Position numbers and translations under genes: made by a program. A stretch of 8,089 bases of DNA from an uncultured Clostridia bacterium (lineage in GTDB: Bacteria > Bacillota > Clostridia > Christensenellales > UBA3700), in the NCBI GenBank assembly GCA_946623205.1, contig CAMOQV010000053.1:1-8089 (forward strand), in the 5' to 3' direction. The notes beneath the pieces were generated by a model that saw nothing but the letters and a program-made list of their open reading frames with translations, did no database searches and had not been told where the DNA came from. This document shows, in pieces, positions 6,047-8,089 of the stretch (position 1 is its first letter; each line of letters starts with the position of its first letter).

Positions 6047-7380
6047 TAATATTTTTCAACCTCGATTTTCAACATATTGCAAAGTGCTTCAAGTTCTTTT
6101 GAAATATCTTTCATAGCAACAACAAAGTGTGGTTCCCATCCAGCCTTTACTGAATTATTAACCAAATCTTCTGCTGAAGTATTAGTTTTAATAACAATGC
6201 TTGTTCCTAAGAATTGCTTTGGTTTATCTAATGCTTCGCCAGTTGCCATAAACATTCTAAATGTTCCATCAGCCTTTTTACCAATTCTATAAATTGTTAC
6301 TTCTTTTTGAGCCTTGCATCCAAATTCTAGAGTTGGACCAATCTTTCTATTACAATGAACTCCAGCTTCAGCACCTGTGTCCTTTCTTGCTAAAGAGCAA
6401 GCTGCTGTTCCGCAGTGCCAGAATGTTACTGTGTTATCTTTATTGTTCATAGAAACTGGATCACCAAAGAATGTAGGTCCATTTGTTAAGAACTCGCCCA
6501 TATACATAGATAGCGCACCATATGTGTCTGCTTCGCATGATGCAGGAATATGTAAGTCATTTAAAATAGCCAATACTGAACATACTGGTGTTCCAAATGC
6601 TGTAAAGAAATCTGGCCAACATCTTGAAGATAGTGCGCCAATATTGTTCTTTTGAACATATTCTGAATATGCTTTATATAATCTTGCGAAATCTTGAACG
6701 TTCTTAGAATCAATCTTATCTAATCCAACAATTCTAGTTTTAGCATCCTCAAGATATGGCTTAACATCTTCATCTGTATAAGATTTTGCCATATCTATTA
6801 ATTCTCTAGCTTCAATAGATAGAAGGTTTGAACCAAATGTTGACATCATTTCCATATCTAATGCTCTACCAAAGCCAAAGCCTTGTGGAGTATGTCCAAC
6901 TTGTAAAATGTTCAATTCTCTTAAAGCTTTTTTCAATCTAGCTGCTTGAATTGTAGATTTAACAACGTTCTTTACCTTATCTTCTTCAGGTGAACCAAAG
7001 ATATATTCAAATGGTCTACCAAATGCAGTTAATACGTTAGCTGCAGAATATGCACCTGTTAAAGAATTTAATCTTAATCTGCCACCATCAATTACTGGTT
7101 CTTTTAAAGTCCATAGTAATACTGGGCAGTTAAACTTTCTTACAACTTCGCTCATGTATGCACCATTTGCAAATGTTACATTTTGAACAATGATGAAATC
7201 TGGTTGCTTTCCATCCATAAAAGCATGCAATTTATCTAAAGATAACAACATCTCTTCTGGATAAATTACTGCATCATCTAAAGACTTTAAAAGAGAAATT
7301 GATTTATCAAATTGATCTTTAGCACTTTCTAAATGGAATGTTGGCACCCCAATTGGTATATATAAATAATTGAAATCCAT
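6046..7380 (-). CDS. L-fucose/L-arabinose isomerase-family protein (compact, about 440 residues)
   Basis: This 444-residue cytoplasmic protein belongs to the L-fucose/L-arabinose isomerase superfamily, metal-dependent aldose-ketose isomerases. The N-terminal half has the family's Rossmann-like strands, for example IGVPTFHL (10-17), the DFIIVQNVTFANG segment (61-73) and CPVLLWTLKEP (85-95). The C-terminal half carries candidate metal ligands: Glu283 in SCEADTYG, Asp307 in FFGDPVS and His417 in GWEPHFV; His322 in WHCGTAACSLA is also conserved-looking. It is much shorter than E. coli FucI (about 590) or AraA (about 500), so it represents a compact subgroup with unassigned substrate. AGGAGC lies four bases before the ATG and its first bases overlap the stop of the DUF4867 gene. 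It is coupled to the TauE gene by TAATG. Active isomerase is likely; a sugar-specific name such as fucI would go beyond the evidence. Confidence 0.87.
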   Translation of the reverse strand: MDFNYLYIPIGVPTFHLESAKDQFDKSISLLKSLDDAVIYPEEMLLSLDKLHAFMDGKQPDFIIVQNVTFANGAYMSEVVRKFNCPVLLWTLKEPVIDGGRLRLNSLTGAYSAANVLTAFGRPFEYIFGSPEEDKVKNVVKSTIQAARLKKALRELNILQVGHTPQGFGFGRALDMEMMSTFGSNLLSIEARELIDMAKSYTDEDVKPYLEDAKTRIVGLDKIDSKNVQDFARLYKAYSEYVQKNNIGALSSRCWPDFFTAFGTPVCSVLAILNDLHIPASCEADTYGALSMYMGEFLTNGPTFFGDPVSMNNKDNTVTFWHCGTAACSLARKDTGAEAGVHCNRKIGPTLEFGCKAQKEVTIYRIGKKADGTFRMFMATGEALDKPKQFLGTSIVIKTNTSAEDLVNNSVKAGWEPHFVVAMKDISKELEALCNMLKIEVEKY

Positions 7381-7388
7381 ATTTGCTC

Positions 7389-8054
7389 CTAATATTTTAA
7401 TTCTTTATTCTCGCCTATAAATCCAGGATATGCTCCTTGATCAATTAGTGGCTTTCTGTCTTTATGGGCAATAACCCACTTATTCTTTTGCAATAAAAGT
7501 ATAGATTCTTTATCTTGAGTCTTTTTCTTGTCTTGATGTGGTGTGTTAGTTCCTTTTGGAAGAATAACTACGCCCTTGAATCCTTCATCTTGTACTTTAC
7601 ATGGAGATAAATGCAAAGTTGTTTGATACATTTCTATTGCTGTGCCTTGAGGAACAAAGAATACTTTCTCCTTTCCAACATAGAACTTATTGTCTTCTAC
7701 ATCCCAAACATGACCTAAAACCAACATAAATGGAGTTACAGCAATATTAATTTCAGAACCTTTATGGTATTCAAAACCGTTATATGTTGAATTACGTCCA
7801 TTGCAATAGCCTATTTGAATTGGCATACCGCCATATAGGATATCTTCTACTTCCTTCTTTATTGGAAGCTTTTCCATATCTTCAATTGATGGGAAGTAAA
7901 TGTTTCCGTTCTCAGGGATTGGAGTGTTGTTTTTCATATAGTCAATGATTTGAGAAAAGTCATACCCTTCGACAATTCTACCGAAAGTTTTGAACTCTTC
8001 ATCAAATACTGAATATATCTTAACGTCATTGACGTCATTTAAATGATTAATCAT
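7389..8054 (-). CDS. DUF4867-family cupin-like protein
   Basis: This 221-residue soluble protein looks like DUF4867, a family of unknown function found beside sugar-isomerase genes in Bacillota. The N-terminus (IYSVFDEEFKTFGRIVEGYD, 13-32) and the central part are typical. The centre is a beta-rich cupin-like core with Gly83-Arg87 (YCNGRN) and His97-Glu101 (YHKGSE), then VPQGTAIEMYQTTLHLSPC (134-152) with His148; these His and Glu residues could bind a metal, which is inferred from the pattern only. The C-terminus is basic and lacks hydrophobic segments. The ATG at 8054 has AAGAGG eight bases upstream. It ends eight bases before the isomerase gene, and the pairing suggests the two handle the same sugar, for example as an epimerase, mutarotase or isomerase partner. 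No function has been shown for it by anything visible here. Confidence 0.8.
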   Translation of the reverse strand: MINHLNDVNDVKIYSVFDEEFKTFGRIVEGYDFSQIIDYMKNNTPIPENGNIYFPSIEDMEKLPIKKEVEDILYGGMPIQIGYCNGRNSTYNGFEYHKGSEINIAVTPFMLVLGHVWDVEDNKFYVGKEKVFFVPQGTAIEMYQTTLHLSPCKVQDEGFKGVVILPKGTNTPHQDKKKTQDKESILLLQKNKWVIAHKDRKPLIDQGAYPGFIGENKELKY

Positions 8055-8089
8055 TAAAATCGCCTCTTACTGCTTTAAATGTAGCTCTG
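8047..8089 (-). CDS. Possible 3' end of an upstream operon gene (partial)
   Basis: At the right edge one minus-strand frame stays open to a TAA at 8049-8047 and would encode a tail ending RATFKAVRGDFND, overlapping the DUF4867 start by eight bases, in keeping with the tight packing of this operon. The other two frames stop at 8077-8075 and at 8069-8067; the latter overlaps the ribosome binding site and is also a credible gene end. With 43 bases visible, neither the frame nor the family can be settled. Confidence 0.3.
   Translation of the reverse strand, partial: RATFKAVRGDFND

Noticed and set aside
6046..7380. Naming the isomerase fucI or araA
   Set aside because: The protein is much shorter than both and no substrate-specific residues could be recognised; only the superfamily is supported.

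Overview
The window looks like chromosomal DNA from a low-GC Bacillota (Firmicutes), most likely an anaerobic Clostridia-type gut bacterium. The grounds are AT-rich coding sequence, strong GGAGG-type ribosome binding sites, a textbook sigma-A promoter, tightly packed genes all on the minus strand, and families common in that group (GPH symporter, ROK regulator, DUF4867, VUT transporter). The standard genetic code fits. Genus cannot be told from the sequence. Every gene reads right to left, so transcription order is from high to low coordinates.

Region 1 (about 8089 down to 2590) is the 3' part of a sugar-catabolism operon whose beginning lies beyond the right edge. In order it encodes a DUF4867 cupin-like protein, a compact L-fucose/L-arabinose-isomerase-family protein, a TauE/SafE-type permease, a ROK-family repressor and a GPH-family sugar:cation symporter, and it ends in a clear rho-independent terminator. 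The isomerase, TauE and ROK genes are joined by one-base TAATG overlaps, so they are probably translated together. The gene set implies uptake of a sugar or sugar derivative (GPH), isomerisation in the cytoplasm (FucI-like plus DUF4867), export of a product, possibly anionic (TauE/SafE), and substrate-responsive control (ROK). The substrate is not determined. A sulfonated sugar is one testable idea because of the TauE/SafE gene.

Region 2 (about 2600 down to 1093) is a separate two-gene unit. A near-consensus promoter sits in the tail of the preceding terminator. It drives a leader of about 60 nt containing one strong hairpin, an A/U-rich tail and the ribosome binding site, then a VUT-family (YhhQ/COG1738-like) putative queuosine-precursor transporter overlapping a short-chain dehydrogenase by 10 bases. 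The leader has the layout of a small preQ1-I riboswitch, which would fit the transporter, but this is a hypothesis.

Region 3 (1020 down to 40) is a guaA gene that encodes only the ATP-pyrophosphatase and dimerisation parts of GMP synthase. The glutamine amidotransferase domain, fused in most bacteria, is absent and not next door upstream. No RNA genes, mobile elements, CRISPR arrays or long repeats were seen, and no gene-free stretch exceeds 300 bases (the longest is 148 bases, 2502-2649).
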